Shown here piece after piece: positions 10,830 to 21,790 of a stretch of DNA of 64,000 nucleotides. The DNA is from Petaurus breviceps papuanus. Taxonomy: Eukaryota > Chordata > Mammalia > Diprotodontia > Petauridae. The DNA lies in contig JAMXIF010000002.1 of assembly GCA_028583685.1 (NCBI GenBank), positions 60,959,433-61,023,432 of the forward strand, given 5' to 3'. The first letter of the stretch is position 1. Each line of letters starts with the position of its first letter. The notes beneath the pieces are model-generated. The model was not told the origin of the DNA. It saw nothing but the letters and a program-made list of their open reading frames with translations, and made no database searches. The position numbers and the translations under genes are program-made.

Positions 10830-12560
10830 AAATCATATCAATACTAAACATATATGCCCCAAATGAGATAGCATCTAAATTTTTCAAGAAGTTTAATGAA
10901 TTACTGGAGGAAATATATAACAAAATTGTACTGGGGGGTCCTCAATTTTCCCCTCTCAGAACTATGTAAATCTAGCAAAAATATAAAGAAGAAAGAAGTT
11001 AAGGAGGTGAATAAAATTCTGGAAAAGTTAGATATGATAGATCTCTGGAGCAAAGTGAGCAGGAATAGAAAGGAATATACCTTTTTTCTCAGAAGCACAT
11101 GAGACCTACACAAAAACCGACCATGTATTAGGTCATAAAAATCTCACAACCAAATGGAGAAAAGCAGAAATAGTAAATGCATCCTTTTCAGATCATAATG
11201 CAATAAAAAATTACATTCAACAATGAACAATAGGAAGAGAAATTAAAAATTAGTTGCAAGTTAAATAATCTAATCCTAAAAACTAAGTGGGTTGAAGAAC
11301 AAATCATAGAAACAATTGATAATTTCATTACAGAAAATGAAAAGAAGACAACACACCAAAATTTATGAGATGCCAATAAAGAGGTACTTAGGAGAAAATT
11401 TATATCTCTAATTGCTTCCATCGATAAAATAGAGAAAAAAAAACAGATCAATGAATTGGCCATGCAACTAAAAAAAAAAACTAGAAAAAGAACAAATTAA
11501 AATCCCAAATTAAACACCAAATTAGAAATCCTGAAAATCAAAGGAGAGACTAATAAAACTGAAAGTAGGAAAACCATTAAACTAATAAATAAAACTAGAA
11601 GCTTGCTTTATTTTTTAAAATGGTAAAATAGATAAACCATGAGTTAATTTGATTTAAAAAAGGAAAGATGAAAACCAAATTACTAGTATCAAAAATGAAA
11701 GGGGTGTGTTCACCACCAAAAAAGAGGAAATTAAGATAATTGTTAGGAGCTATTTTGCCCAATAAATTTTTGTCAATAAATTTGACAATCTAAATGAAAT
11801 GGATGAATATCTACAAAAATAAAATATAAAAAGAATAAATAAAATACTTAAATAACTCTATCTTAGAAAAAGAAATTGAACAAACCATCAATGAACTTCC
11901 TAAGAAAAAATCACCAGGACCAGATGGATTCACAAGTCAATCCTACCAAATATTTAAAGAACAATTAATCCCAATACTATATAAACTATTTGGGAAAACA
12001 GGCAAAGAAGAAGTCCTACCAAACTCTATTTATGACACAAATATGTACTGATACCTAAACCAGGAAAAGCCAAAACAGAGAAAGAAAATATAGACCAATT
12101 TCTCTAGTGAATGTTGATGCAAAAATTTTAAATAAAATACTAGCTAAAAGATTAAAGCAATATATCACAAGGATCATACACTATGACCAGATGGTATTTA
12201 CACCAGGAATGCAGGGCTGGTTCAATATTAGGAAAACTATCAGCATAATTAACCATATCAATAATAAAACCAACAGAAATCATATGATTATCTCAATAGA
12301 TATAGAAAAAGTCTCTAACAAAATACAACACCCATTCCTATTAAAAACACTAGAAAACATGAGAATAAATGGAGCTTACATTAAAACATAAGCAATATTT
12401 ATCTAAAATCATCAATAAGCATTATCTATAATGAGGATAAGCTAGAAGTCTTCCCAATACAATCAATGATGAAGCAAGGATACCCAATAACACCTCTATT
12501 ATTTAATAATGTACTAGAAATGTTAGAGAAGAAAAAGAAATTGAAAGAATTAGAATAGGC

Positions 12561-12736
12561 CAGGGATGGGGAACCTGTGGCCCTCTTCATCCTCAAGTGC
12601 AGCCCTTTGACTAGATCCAGGCTTCACAGAACAAATCTCCTTAATAAAAGGATTTGTTCTATGAAGTTTGGATTCAGTCAAAGGGCTGCACCAGAGGATT
12701 ACATGTGACCTCAAGGCCACAGGTTCCCCACCCTTG
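12561..12736. mobile_element. Palindromic hAT-like MITE, copy 1 (inside L1)
   Basis: Ends are inverted repeats: cagggatggggaacctgtgg at the left and ccacaggttccccacccttg at the right. The interior is also nearly self-complementary ('cagccctttgactagatcca' against 'ggattcagtcaaagggctgc'). The insertion falls in L1 ORF2, between codons for RI and the FADDM region. The 8-bp flank gaataggc (12553-12560) is repeated as gaatggc (12737-12743), an 8-bp duplication with one base lost, as expected for hAT. There is no coding capacity, so it depended on a transposase from elsewhere. Confidence 0.8.
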
Positions 12737-12883
12737 GAATGGCAGTGAGGAAATGAAACTATCACTCTTTGCAGATGATATGATGTTATACTTAAAAAAT
12801 TTCAGAGAATCAACTGAAAAACAACTTGAAATTATTAACAACTTTAGCAAAGTTGCAGGATACAAAATAAATCCACATAAATC

Positions 12884-13192
12884 ATCCCAGAGGACTAATG
12901 ATGAAGCATATTATCTGCCTCCAGAGAAAGAACTGGTATTATTTGAATACAGGACTGAAACATGCTATTTTTCACTCTTCCATTTTTTTTCTTTTATGTG
13001 AGTCCTCTTATACAAAATAACTAATATGAAGATGTTATAAATAATTGCACATGTATAACTTATAAGTGATTGTTTACCATCTCAGGGAAGGGGAAGGGGA
13101 GAAAGGGAAGGAGGGAAAGAATTTAGAACTCAAAACTTTAATTTTTTTCAAAAATAAATAAATAAATGTTAAAATAGGAAAAAAAAAAAAGG
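12884..13192 (+). mobile_element. L1 3' UTR and A-tail
   Basis: 'ggactaatgatgaagcatat', 'tgcctccagagaaagaactg', then a G/A-rich stretch (13083-13120), 'gaactcaaaactttaatttt' and the A-tail. The same 3' UTR in antisense appears at 40.26-40.87 kb. Confidence 0.75.
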
Positions 13193-13202
13193 AAAGGGAA
13201 TC

Positions 13203-14185
13203 TCATGTATGAGGAGATCCTATCTTACCACTAACACTAAATATCTTTTAGGAAGAAAATGCAAATAACGTCCTCTTGCATCTGTTGGGCAAAATGCATT
13301 ATTTCTCATTCCAGGCATAACTCTGACAAATAATGTTGCTGTTAAAAATTATTTGTCCCTTATACATGTGGATACAAGGGACAAACACTATTTCCTTAAA
13401 TACCCACCTTTGAATTGTTTTGTTGCCTACAGGGTAGAGAGATTTCTGAAAAACATCTGTTTTCCCTCTGCAGTAGATAGCAGGCAGTTCGTATTGTGAC
13501 AATGCAGTGAACTTAGAAGTACAGGGTAGGAAACAACTTGCTTTGGGTTTATTTGTTTTTTCAAAATACAAGTCATAGTCCAAGGACCTCCTAAACTGCT
13601 CCTAGAAATCAGAGGTCATTTGAGCAAAAGCATGAATCAGCAAAATGCCCTGGTTGTAGAAGCATGATTAGCACTTAGGAACCAGCCTAGAGTCGGGCAG
13701 CTTAGAATCTGCAATCAAAAAGGATAAAATGCCAACCAAAGCTACACCATGGAAAACATGCACTTTTTTTTTTTAAAGAATCCGCTTTCATTTTTGCTGT
13801 AGGTACAAGGGGAAAACACTGGAAAGGTACTTTTAGTTGAAATTTATGTCTAGATTACACATAATGATGAAAAACTTGATATTAATTTTCATCAGAAGCA
13901 TCCATTCAGACACAATGCTATCAGATAGTAGATTCGCATCTCATTACCACAGCCTCTAAGGGTTGAAATTAAACCCCCAAGAAGATATTTAAGAGACTCA
14001 TTACAGGAGGAGCAATGTCAGATGATGTTCCAGATGATGTTCTAGCATGATAGTTGCTTGTAAACAGAAATTTGGGTGTGAATAAAACACATACTAATAA
14101 AGGATCTCAGTAACAAAAAGAATCTTGAATTTCTTATTATTTACCTTGAAATGCCATTTCCTTTACTGTCAATGGCTTCTAAATA
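13203..14185. other. No gene recognised
   Basis: AT-rich sequence without a recognised gene or repeat. Confidence 0.5.
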
Positions 14186-14189
14186 ATCC

Positions 14190-14448
14190 ATTCAGATACC
14201 AGAGAACACATTAGCTCTGTCTCTCCTCACAGTCTCATACACTAGCTCACTAGCCATTTCCTTTCTCACAGTTCTTTGGCACCAACTCAACAATTCTGCC
14301 ACTTTAATCTTCCTAAAACAGCCCATAGCTTCATTACCTTGCTTAAAGATTTCTAATGCAACCCTGTAATGGCAAGCAAAATTGTACTTAGCTTCTTGTT
14401 TAAGTACTTAGCTCCTTGTTTCAGCTCTTCAAGTGCCTTTGAGCCTCA
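14190..14448 (+). mobile_element. Possible L2 LINE fragment
   Basis: L2-like order: 'ctttaatcttcctaaaacag', 'taccttgcttaaagatttct', 'ttcagctcttcaagtgcctt'. Diverged. Confidence 0.35.
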
Positions 14449-14449
14449 C

Positions 14450-15400
14450 CTGGGATTATATCATCTTTGTTAACTCGAGCGCAGTTGGGACTGAGCAGAA
14501 TTGGGAGGAAGGATGGCTGTGGTGCTGGCACTTTGTCTGTGTTGATGCTACTTTGTCAGATCTATCTGTTTATAGAAGATGCTGCTGTTATTACAAAAGC
14601 GCTGGGACCTTACTGCTGGTTTAGAAGCCCTGGAAGAGTACTTTCCTGCTGTCTGTTTATAGAAGTCCTGAAGGAGGGTTTTACTGATGTTTTCAGAGAT
14701 CCCAGGACTTCACTGATGATTTGTGTTAATTTCTCAGACAGAGGACCGGTCTGTTGGTCTGTGTTGATTTCACAGGCAAAAAGTGAATTGATGATGGTGC
14801 TGGCAATGTATGTGGATATTGCTGTAACTCTGATAAGCTTGATGTGTGGAGCTAGACCAGGACCTGGATCGGGAGCTGGACCAGAAACTGGACCAGGAAC
14901 TGGGAGCTGCCTATCTGTGAATCGAGGTGACAGTTGGGTAAATTCAGGCAAGAGCTAACAGCATAGAAGAGGAACCATGGAATTTGGAAGTCAGCCTTGA
15001 GTCAAGATGAAAGTATTTTTACTTGGGTACTTAGTGCTGACCAAGAAGATTATGATTTACTGTGACCTAGGAGTGGGAGAGCTTTGTACCCTGTACTTTG
15101 TACCCCTTAAGGATGATTGTTCCATAAGGATGATTGATTTAAGGATGATTGGAAGCCAGTCTCCACTCAAAATGAAAGAAGACTTTAGATGGGTACTTTA
15201 TATTGATTGATTCAGATTGTGACTTACTGAGTGATATCTTTTGTTTAAGACTATGTGACCACTTCAGTAATAAGTTGTTATGTTATATCATCGTGAATGT
15301 TGAACTTTGCTTTCTGTGGATGTTTTGCTTTAGTTTATTGCTGAATAAATAGAGAGTTCACTATATTATGTGATCAGAACCTTAAAGCTATTCACAGCAG
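14450..15400 (+). other. Unclassified block with a 163-codon open frame
   Basis: This 0.95-kb stretch matches none of the repeat families I recognise. It contains an open frame from 14467 to 14958 whose C-terminal part is a Gly/Pro-rich imperfect repeat (GPGSGAGPETGPGTG). It also has three copies of aaggatgattg (about 15108-15152) and an AATAAA at about 15344 followed by an A/T-rich end. The predicted protein has no recognised domain. It could be an undescribed repeat, an old LTR, or a non-coding or retroposed transcript end. The evidence does not separate these. Confidence 0.35.
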
Positions 15401-15484
15401 CAGTCCTCAGGAAAGTTCCTTGTGCTTGGTTTTATAAACCACAAACTCCTTAAAGTGGTACTCATTACTTTCTAACATCTAATA

Positions 15485-15728
15485 CAGAAGCTAGGAAGCA
15501 CAGTGGATAGAGTACCAAGCCCACAGTCAGGAAGATTCATCTTCCTGAGTTCAAATGTGACCTCAGACACTAGCTATGCGACCCTGGGCAAGTAACTTAA
15601 TCTTATTTGCTGCAATCTCCTCATCTGTAAAATGAGCTGGAGAAGGACATGGCAAATCACTCTAGTATCTTAGCCAAGGAAATCCCAAATAGGGTTACAA
15701 AGAATCAGACACAATTGAACAACAACAA
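15485..15728 (+). mobile_element. Marsupial tRNA-derived SINE, long form
   Basis: Full order is visible: head 'gaagcacagtggatagagta', 'cctgagttcaaatgtgacct', 'ctcatctgtaaaatgagctg', 'gccaaggaaatcccaaatag', ending 'caacaacaaa'. Perfect 11-bp target-site duplications aacatctaata lie at 15474-15484 and 15729-15739. Confidence 0.9.
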
Positions 15729-15774
15729 AACATCTAATATTTTAATTATGAAATCATAGATTTATTTTTTGGTT

Positions 15775-16460
15775 AGAATCAATCAAACATTTATTAAGTA
15801 CCTACTATGTAACAGGAACTGGGATGAACTGGTTTAAAAGGACAAAATTAAACAATCCAGGGGCAGCTAGGTGCCACAGTGAATAGAGCACAGGCCCTGG
15901 AGTCAGGAGGACCTGAGTTCAAACCCGACACATTTAGTAGCTGTGTGACCTTGGGCAAGTCACTTAATGCCAATTACCTTGTGTTACCCCCTCAAAAAAA
16001 AAACAATCCCTACCCTCAAGGACCTTACATTTTACTAGAAATACAAATATAAAAATTACATCTAATTGGAGAGGGCTGGCACTAACAATTAGGGGAGGTA
16101 TCTTGAAGGAAGTAGCAGCATTTGAAATGAGCCTTGAATGGAAGAAGGTATTCCAAGGTTGGAAAAAAGGAAAGCATATTTTCCAGGCTTGGGTAATACT
16201 CTATACAGAGGCACAGATGTGGCAGATGAAAGTCCATGTAGAAGGAATAGTATACGAGCCAGTTTAGCAGGAAGATAGATTATGTAAGGGGGAATAATAC
16301 ATAATCAGCCTAGGAAGCTGAAATAGAGCCAGATTGTGAGGGGCTTTAAATGCCAAATAGAGAACTTTGTGTTTTACCCTATGGGCATTTGGATGCTATT
16401 GAAATTTCTTAAGTAAAGGAGTGATGTGGACTTCAGAAATACCAATTTGGCAACAACATG
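15775..16460 (-). mobile_element. L2 LINE 3' region, split by a SINE
   Basis: Antisense L2: 'tattaagtacctactatgta', 'ccctaccctcaaggacctta', 'gaaatgagccttgaatggaa', 'aaaggagtgatgtggactt'. Removing the SINE at 15859-16000 restores continuity. Confidence 0.6.
15859..16000 (+). mobile_element. Marsupial tRNA-derived SINE, short form (inside L2)
   Basis: Head 'ggggcagctaggtgccacag', 'gagtcaggaggacctgagtt', 'accttgggcaagtcacttaa', tail of A. Target-site duplications aaacaatcc lie at 15850-15858 and 16001-16009. Confidence 0.9.
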
Positions 16461-16599
16461 GAAAATAGATTAATTAGAGGAGAAGGTAGACATGGGGAGA
16501 TGTAAAAGGAGGCTTATTGCAATAGTCCAGGCTAAAGGTGATTAGAATTGGACCAGTGAGAACAGAAAATTCCTGTTTATAATATAACAACAAATAGTC

Positions 16600-16830
16600 A
16601 TCTCACCTTTGGTTAGAGACATCTAGAAAGGGGAAATCCTCAAGACACATAGCCTCCTAAGGCTGCCCACTGTACTTTGTGGGTGTCCTAATTGTCAGGA
16701 AATGTCATCTTACATCAAACCTAAATTTATCTCTGTTAATTTACCCATTGCTCCTAGTTCCATCCTTTGGTTCAACATCATACTAGTCGTATTCAATTTA
16801 GAAACAGGCAATAGTTCTGTTAGAATTGGA
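16600..16830 (+). mobile_element. Old unassigned interspersed repeat
   Basis: 'tgtcaggaaatgtcatctta', 'catcaaacctaaatttatct', 'ttgctcctagttccatcctt'. This is the downstream part of the same ancestral repeat seen at 6333-6480. Confidence 0.45.
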
Positions 16831-16890
16831 TGGGATAAAAATGAAGGCCAATATCCCTCACCTCAAGAGAGGACCATAATCCATAATCTT

Positions 16891-17050
16891 TTTTTTTTTT
16901 TTTTGCTTTTTGGAGGGCCATTGGGGTTAAGTGACTTGCCCAAGGTCACACAGTTTTTGTGTTAAGTGTCTGAGGCTGGATTTCAACCCAGGTCCTCCTG
17001 ACTCCAGAGCCGGTGTTCTATTCACTGTGTGACCTAGCCTCCCCGAGGAA
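16891..17050 (-). mobile_element. Marsupial tRNA-derived SINE, short form
   Basis: Antisense: T-run 16889-16904, 'ggggttaagtgacttgccca', 'caggtcctcctgactccaga'. Duplicated flank ccataatctttt at 16881-16892 and 17051-17062; the left copy overlaps the T-run. Confidence 0.85.
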
Positions 17051-17119
17051 CCATAATCTTTTGAGACAAGTGGAATGAGTTTTCCAATAGTCTCTTTAGC
17101 TACCCGTACAAAATCCTAA

Positions 17120-17540
17120 TCTACTGGTGCACTCTGGCAAACACTGAGTTTTCCCTTCTTCCTGATCTTTGCCTGTCCCATTCTTCCCTTAACCTCTCTG
17201 GAATATCCTCCATGATTCTTTCTCCCTGAGCATTAACAATCCTGCAGTGTCCAACTCATGTTCTTCCTTCTCCACAAAGCCTGCTCTGATGACTCAGGTC
17301 CATGGCGATCACTACCACCTCTGGATTCCTGAAGTATTTATTGTCTCTAACACTCATTTGATTAATATAAAAAACTTCCTGGTAAAGTGAATTACCTTCT
17401 CATAGTATCTATTCTATATACTCAACTACATTATAAATCACTTGAGAATAGGGACAGGGCCTTCTTTTTATTGCCCATAAGCACCTAGCCTTGCACATGG
17501 TTGATGCGCATGATTGATGGTTGATAATTTTTTTAATGAT
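17120..17540 (+). mobile_element. L2 LINE 3' end
   Basis: 'ttcctgatctttgcctgtcc', 'ctccacaaagcctgctctga', then the tail 'cacttgagaatagggacagg' and 'gcacctagccttgcacatgg'. Confidence 0.6.
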
Positions 17541-17811
17541 TGGCCAATCAGTTGAAAAATTTTTAAAGGCTTCTTTCTGACTTTGGTGAATATATAAACT
17601 ATACGCAATTTATATAATTTTTTGCTGGGTGAGAAAAATTCCATAATGTTTAGGATGCTTGAAAATCAAATTTTCTTCTTTCTACTCTGGGTTACTTCCT
17701 TTTGTTTTCAGGAATTTTTTTTTACTTCAAGATCTTATGAAATAAATCACTCAACAAGCAGTTTGGGTGTGTATGAAATTGTAATGTTGATTACAGGCTC
17801 TCTATACAGAA

Positions 17812-18055
17812 GTAAGGGGCAACTAAGTGGCCAATAGATAAGAGTGATGGGTCTAGAGTTAGAAAGACAGGAGTTCAAATCTGGCCTCAGACACTTCCTA
17901 GATGTGTGACACTGGGCAAGTTGCTTAACCCTGTTTGCCTCAATTTTCTCAAAGAGAAATCCAAAACCACTTTAGCACCTCTGCCAAGGACCCTCACCAC
18001 CACCAAAAAAAAAGTGGGTCTTGAAGAGTCAGAAACAATGGAAAACAACAACAAA
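17812..18055 (+). mobile_element. Marsupial tRNA-derived SINE, long form
   Basis: 'ggggcaactaagtggccaat', 'caggagttcaaatctggcct', 'gcaagttgcttaaccctgtt', 'tgaagagtcagaaacaatgg', 'aacaacaacaaa'. Moderately diverged. Confidence 0.8.
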
Positions 18056-18539
18056 CATGGGATGGTTAACAGGCTATTTGTAAGAGACAAATACCTGAAT
18101 CAATATGCAGGAAAAGAAAATTCAGAAAGTCTTGCCCTTTGCAAATCCATGATTCACATTTTTCAAATATTTGTGATTCAACATCCCTTCAAATATTGCT
18201 ACTCTTTTTGCTGAGCCTCATAGAGGCGCAAAGAAACTTCCAAAGGTATGGTAGAGGTATGGGAGAGGAGGAGGATTAGAGGACGATGTTTGATTGATTC
18301 TGGGAATTTTATTACATAACTAGGAGTGTGGGGGAGCCAGCTCAAACTGGCTCTGGCAAAGCAGGGATGGGGAAAGGGATGCACACACAGTATAAAGTGA
18401 CAATTAGTTAGACCCAAACAGATTGGATTGTTGGATTGCCTTTGGGGAATTAATTTGACTCCCAACTTTTCCCAAAAAGAAACACCCAACTTAATAATAC
18501 TAATATTCTATCTGGACTGATGTATTGCTATGAGCTACA

Positions 18540-18840
18540 GAACACTAGAATCTTAAAAGAATTAGAAATTACTCAGAGGGCAATCAGGCCACAACATAGA
18601 TAAGGAATTTCAAAAAAGAAGTACAATAAATATGTCATGGAGGGAATATATGAAGGAAAATGAAGACAAGTTGACCACATGACAAGAATCTGCTCTACCC
18701 GTCATGATATCATGATATAGCAGGAAAGGTAACCAGCATATCACGTGGACTCCCAGGTCAATACTTATGGAGGAACATAAACAAAAATTGCAGAGGATGG
18801 ACAGACATGAATGATTGGGATTTGAACTACTGAAAATAAA
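18540..18840 (+). mobile_element. Possible C-terminal fragment of a LINE (RTE/CR1-like)
   Basis: A short coding-like echo of LINE ORF ends is visible: 'gacaagttgaccacatgaca' (VDHMTR-like) and 'cagaggatggacagacatga' (GWTD-like). These correspond to the conserved H(v/m)xR ... RxxRWxD tail of several LINE clades. It is very degraded and the clade is uncertain. Confidence 0.3.
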
Positions 18841-19420
18841 CATTTAAGTCATATCGACATCATAGACCCATTTGAGTATCCCTTATACAGAATATTTTGT
18901 TCAAAACTGAAAAAAAGATTTGGAATCTGTTGAGATTTGTTTTACAGACATATCCACCAGCATAATTGTGAGGAAAGGGTTGTGCACAAAAGGTATAAGT
19001 GTGTTTTCAAGTATAGGGAGACAGGTTTTTCATTGGCCAAAATATGGCACAAAAGCCTAAGGGTTTAGCAACTGACACATATGTATAATAAATGTATCAA
19101 TGTAGAAAATAATGACCTTGTCTCCACTTACTTTTATTCTGGCTCAAATGAATTTCTAAGCCAGAAAGGAGACTGGGAATGTCTAGCCCTAAGTAAGATA
19201 GTTACCTGGAAGAGGGGGTTATTTTTCTCCAGTGTAAAAGTCTAAAAGAAAAGCCTGGGGGCCCTCTGCCTGGCTTTTGTTATATAGGTGATAGCTATGA
19301 CTAAAGAACTATCAATTAGATGCTCTTAGCAACTACTACCCTGGCAATACAGAACTGAAATGGGTGGCAAGCAGCCCTAAAGAGACAAAGTCCAGAAATT
19401 AATAGCAGGGAAAAATACCT
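18841..19420. other. No gene recognised
   Basis: No gene or nameable repeat seen. Confidence 0.5.
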
Positions 19421-19424
19421 AGGA

Positions 19425-19700
19425 GAAACTCATTGTCCTTCATACTTGAAGAGGACCAAAATGACATCACAATGAGTCAATGTACAGTGTGTCCTACTAT
19501 GGCTGATCAGACCAAAACAAGCTGCGAAGACGCTACCACAGGCTGGGTGCAAATAGTCTGGAGAAATGAATGCCTACAAACCACCATGAGATCATATGCG
19601 ACCATATATGCTAAGCAGTTACCCCAAGCCCAGTGGAAAAACACACCCAATAGAAATTCCACCTCTTCTGGGAAACAGGTCCGATAAGAGCAATGTGAAG
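19425..19700 (+). mobile_element. Interspersed-repeat-like block, family not assigned
   Basis: The opening 'cattgtccttcatacttgaa' followed by 'gaggaccaaaatgacatcac' and 'tggctgatcagaccaaaaca' is a phrase I recognise as recurring in marsupial genomes. I cannot name the family or its ends. Confidence 0.4.
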
Positions 19701-20139
19701 ACATCATTAGAAATCATCAAGGGCCCTGCAGCCTCAGAAGCAAGAGTTGCCCTTCCCCAACTGTGCTCTTCCCACACATGTTCCCTATGTGAATGCCAGT
19801 CATGCATGATCTTTATGCATGCTAACTGATCCCGTTTAATGTGTGTATTTGTAAGAGAGTGTTACCCAAGTTGGAGTGAGTAGGGAGAAGGGAACGTTCC
19901 ATTATTACTTTTCTTACCATACTATTCCATTAATGAATTTGATTTAAGTTGTATCCTCTGACAAGAGGAAAAAAATAAGTACATTGATGGGAGTTTGTGA
20001 GCTAAGAAAATATGGACCCACCAGTTACCTTGAATCTGGGGTAAGCTATTGTCACAGCCCCAAATGTGATAGGGGGCATCTCAGGTGCTATACGATAATA
20101 CGAATATGTTTTAGTTAAATATGTTGTAATACCCTTGAC
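19701..20139. other. No gene recognised
   Basis: Unique-looking sequence up to the target site of the RPL26-like pseudogene. No gene or repeat that I can name. Confidence 0.45.
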
Positions 20140-20152
20140 AAAAGACTCAATA

Positions 20153-20705
20153 GGGATATAGAAGAGGCTAGGTTTCCGGTACCGGTCGGGGCACATGTCT
20201 CTTTTCAGGTGGTACTGCTTGCCAAAATGAAGTTTAATCCGTTTGTGATCTCGGACCGGAGCAAGAACCGAAAGAGACACTTCAATGTACCCTCGTACAT
20301 CCCGCGCAAGATCACGTCGTCCCCGCTCTCCAATGGAGCTGAGGCAGAAATAAAACGTGCGCTCCATGCCCGTCCGGAAAGACGACGAGGTACTGGTGGT
20401 TCGTGGACACTACAAAGGTCAGAAAATTGGCAAAGTATTTCGGGTTTACAGAAAGCAATACGTCATCTACATTGAGCGTGTACAACATGAAAAACCTGAT
20501 AGCACAACTGTCCATGTGGGAATTCACCCTAGTAAGGTAGTCATCGCCAGACTAAAACTGGACAAAGATGGCAAAAAGATTTTTGAGGGTAAAGCCAAAT
20601 CCCGACAATCTGGAAAGAAGGGCAAATATAAAGAAGAAACCATTGAAAAGATACAAGAATAAAATGGTTTGTTGTACAGTTGCAATTAGAAATGAAAATT
20701 AAAAA
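20153..20705 (+). pseudogene. RPL26: Processed pseudogene of ribosomal protein L26
   Basis: RPL26 (uL24) is a 145-residue protein of the large ribosomal subunit. The match starts at the ATG at 20227 ([19 protein letters not shown]) and covers the whole protein without introns to TAA at 20660-20662 ([13 protein letters not shown]). After SSPLS a one-base insertion (T near 20334) shifts the frame. In the restored register a tyrosine codon is TAA at 20351-20353, and the C-terminal two-thirds is in the second frame ([20 protein letters not shown]). An A-tail (20701-20709) and 13-bp target-site duplications, aaaagactcaata (20140-20152) and aaaagactcagta (20706-20718; 12 of 13 match), show LINE-mediated retroposition. 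It could derive from RPL26L1 instead. No functional product is expected. Confidence 0.92.
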
Positions 20706-20718
20706 AAAAGACTCAGTA

Positions 20719-21630
20719 CTGTATATTTCTTGTACATCCCTTACAGTACCTAACAGGCACAGCGCTAGTCATACAATTGGTACTCAAAGAATAATTGTTA
20801 ATTGATAAATTTTAAGAACATGTTTGCATGTAAAATATTTACAGTTACTCATTTAATCAATCATTTGATTAATATTCAACATTAACCTGAGTGACTTGCT
20901 AACATCCAGGGTTAAATGTAATTCAAAAATTCAGGTAGAAACTATTTAGCTTGTCAAATCAGTCAGGAAATAAAAGATCCCTTCAGAAATCAATTAAGAA
21001 CTTTCCAGCAGTCTTGATTTATATTGTCCATTGAGAACCAGTTCCACGGGTAAAGAGAGGAAAGGAGGAAACGAAATGTAGACAGACAGGCAAACAGCAC
21101 ACAGAGAGGGAGCAGCAGAGTAGATAAAGCCATAATGTCTAGCTGTCTGTCATGAGTTCAAGGTATTTATATCAGAAAAAGACTATATCAATGTACAAAT
21201 TTCCCCCACCCAACTCTTTTGCCCATTTACATAAGAGGGGAAAAGCAGATACTTTCTCTCTCCCTGACCTCCTCTTACTCAAGATGGAATGACTCATCAT
21301 GCCCCTGTGCTCCCATGATCCACCATTCCAGGAATTCTCTCTACAATCTGGCACTTCTCACTAAGTCTCTTAAGACTGTGGAAAATTGTCACAACTGCCT
21401 GCACCACAAACTTCGAACTACAGACTTTCCCAGGAGCCAAACATAAACCCAATTGGCTCCACTTTCTATGCCAAGAAAATTTGTGTTCCCCAATATGAAG
21501 GCAAAGAGAGAGTCAAGTTCTGTGATAGTGTCCCTTCCACACCAAAAAAAAAGGTGATTATAAATTCCAAGGAGACACTTTAGAGAGGGCATCAGAACTG
21601 TCTTTTAAAATGCCTGTTTCATTATTATAA
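20719..21630. other. No gene recognised
   Basis: No gene seen. Reading frames here are short and without recognised domains. Confidence 0.5.
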
Positions 21631-21631
21631 T

Positions 21632-21790
21632 TTCAATTCAACAAATATTTGTTGACTGTTTGTTGTGGTGCAGAAAGCATAGAGTTAGGTATGATAGGAG
21701 ATCCAGTCTGTCTCCTCATGGAGCTCATTAGCTAGTAGCAAGATATGGCACAAAAACAAATACAGCATAAAATAACATATGAAAACACCA
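21632..21790 (-). mobile_element. L2 LINE 3' end
   Basis: Antisense L2: 'caattcaacaaatatttgtt', 'ctgtctcctcatggagctca'. Confidence 0.55.

Larger units (their letters stand above)
10440..12883 (+). pseudogene. L1 ORF2 remnant (endonuclease and reverse transcriptase)
   Basis: ORF2p nicks target DNA and copies LINE RNA. Visible parts are WIKK and neighbouring endonuclease wording (about 10510), the SDHNAIK catalytic motif (11185-11208), the open RT stretch 12107-12391 containing [16 protein letters not shown] and [21 protein letters not shown] (about 12475-12505), and [11 protein letters not shown] (12765-12797). A hAT element splits the frame at 12561-12736 and another lies at about 10686-10829. 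Numerous stops are present and the region after KINPHKS is missing. Confidence 0.8.
8047..13202 (+). mobile_element. L1 LINE, one insertion with both target-site duplications
   Basis: A single L1 copy lies between identical 10-bp target-site duplications, aaagggaatc at 8047-8056 and 13193-13202. It begins near the L1-typical gccaagatggcg (8069-8080) and ends in an A-tail (13181-13190). ORF1 remnants lie between about 8949 and 9620. ORF2 runs from about 10440, with the endonuclease motif SDHNAIK at 11185-11208, reverse-transcriptase wording [16 protein letters not shown] within 12107-12391, and the RT active-site motif FADDM at 12768-12782. Shortly after [18 protein letters not shown] (to about 12883) it jumps to the L1 3' UTR, so the C-terminal part of ORF2 is deleted. 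Many stops and frameshifts make it inactive. Later insertions are listed separately. Confidence 0.85.
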
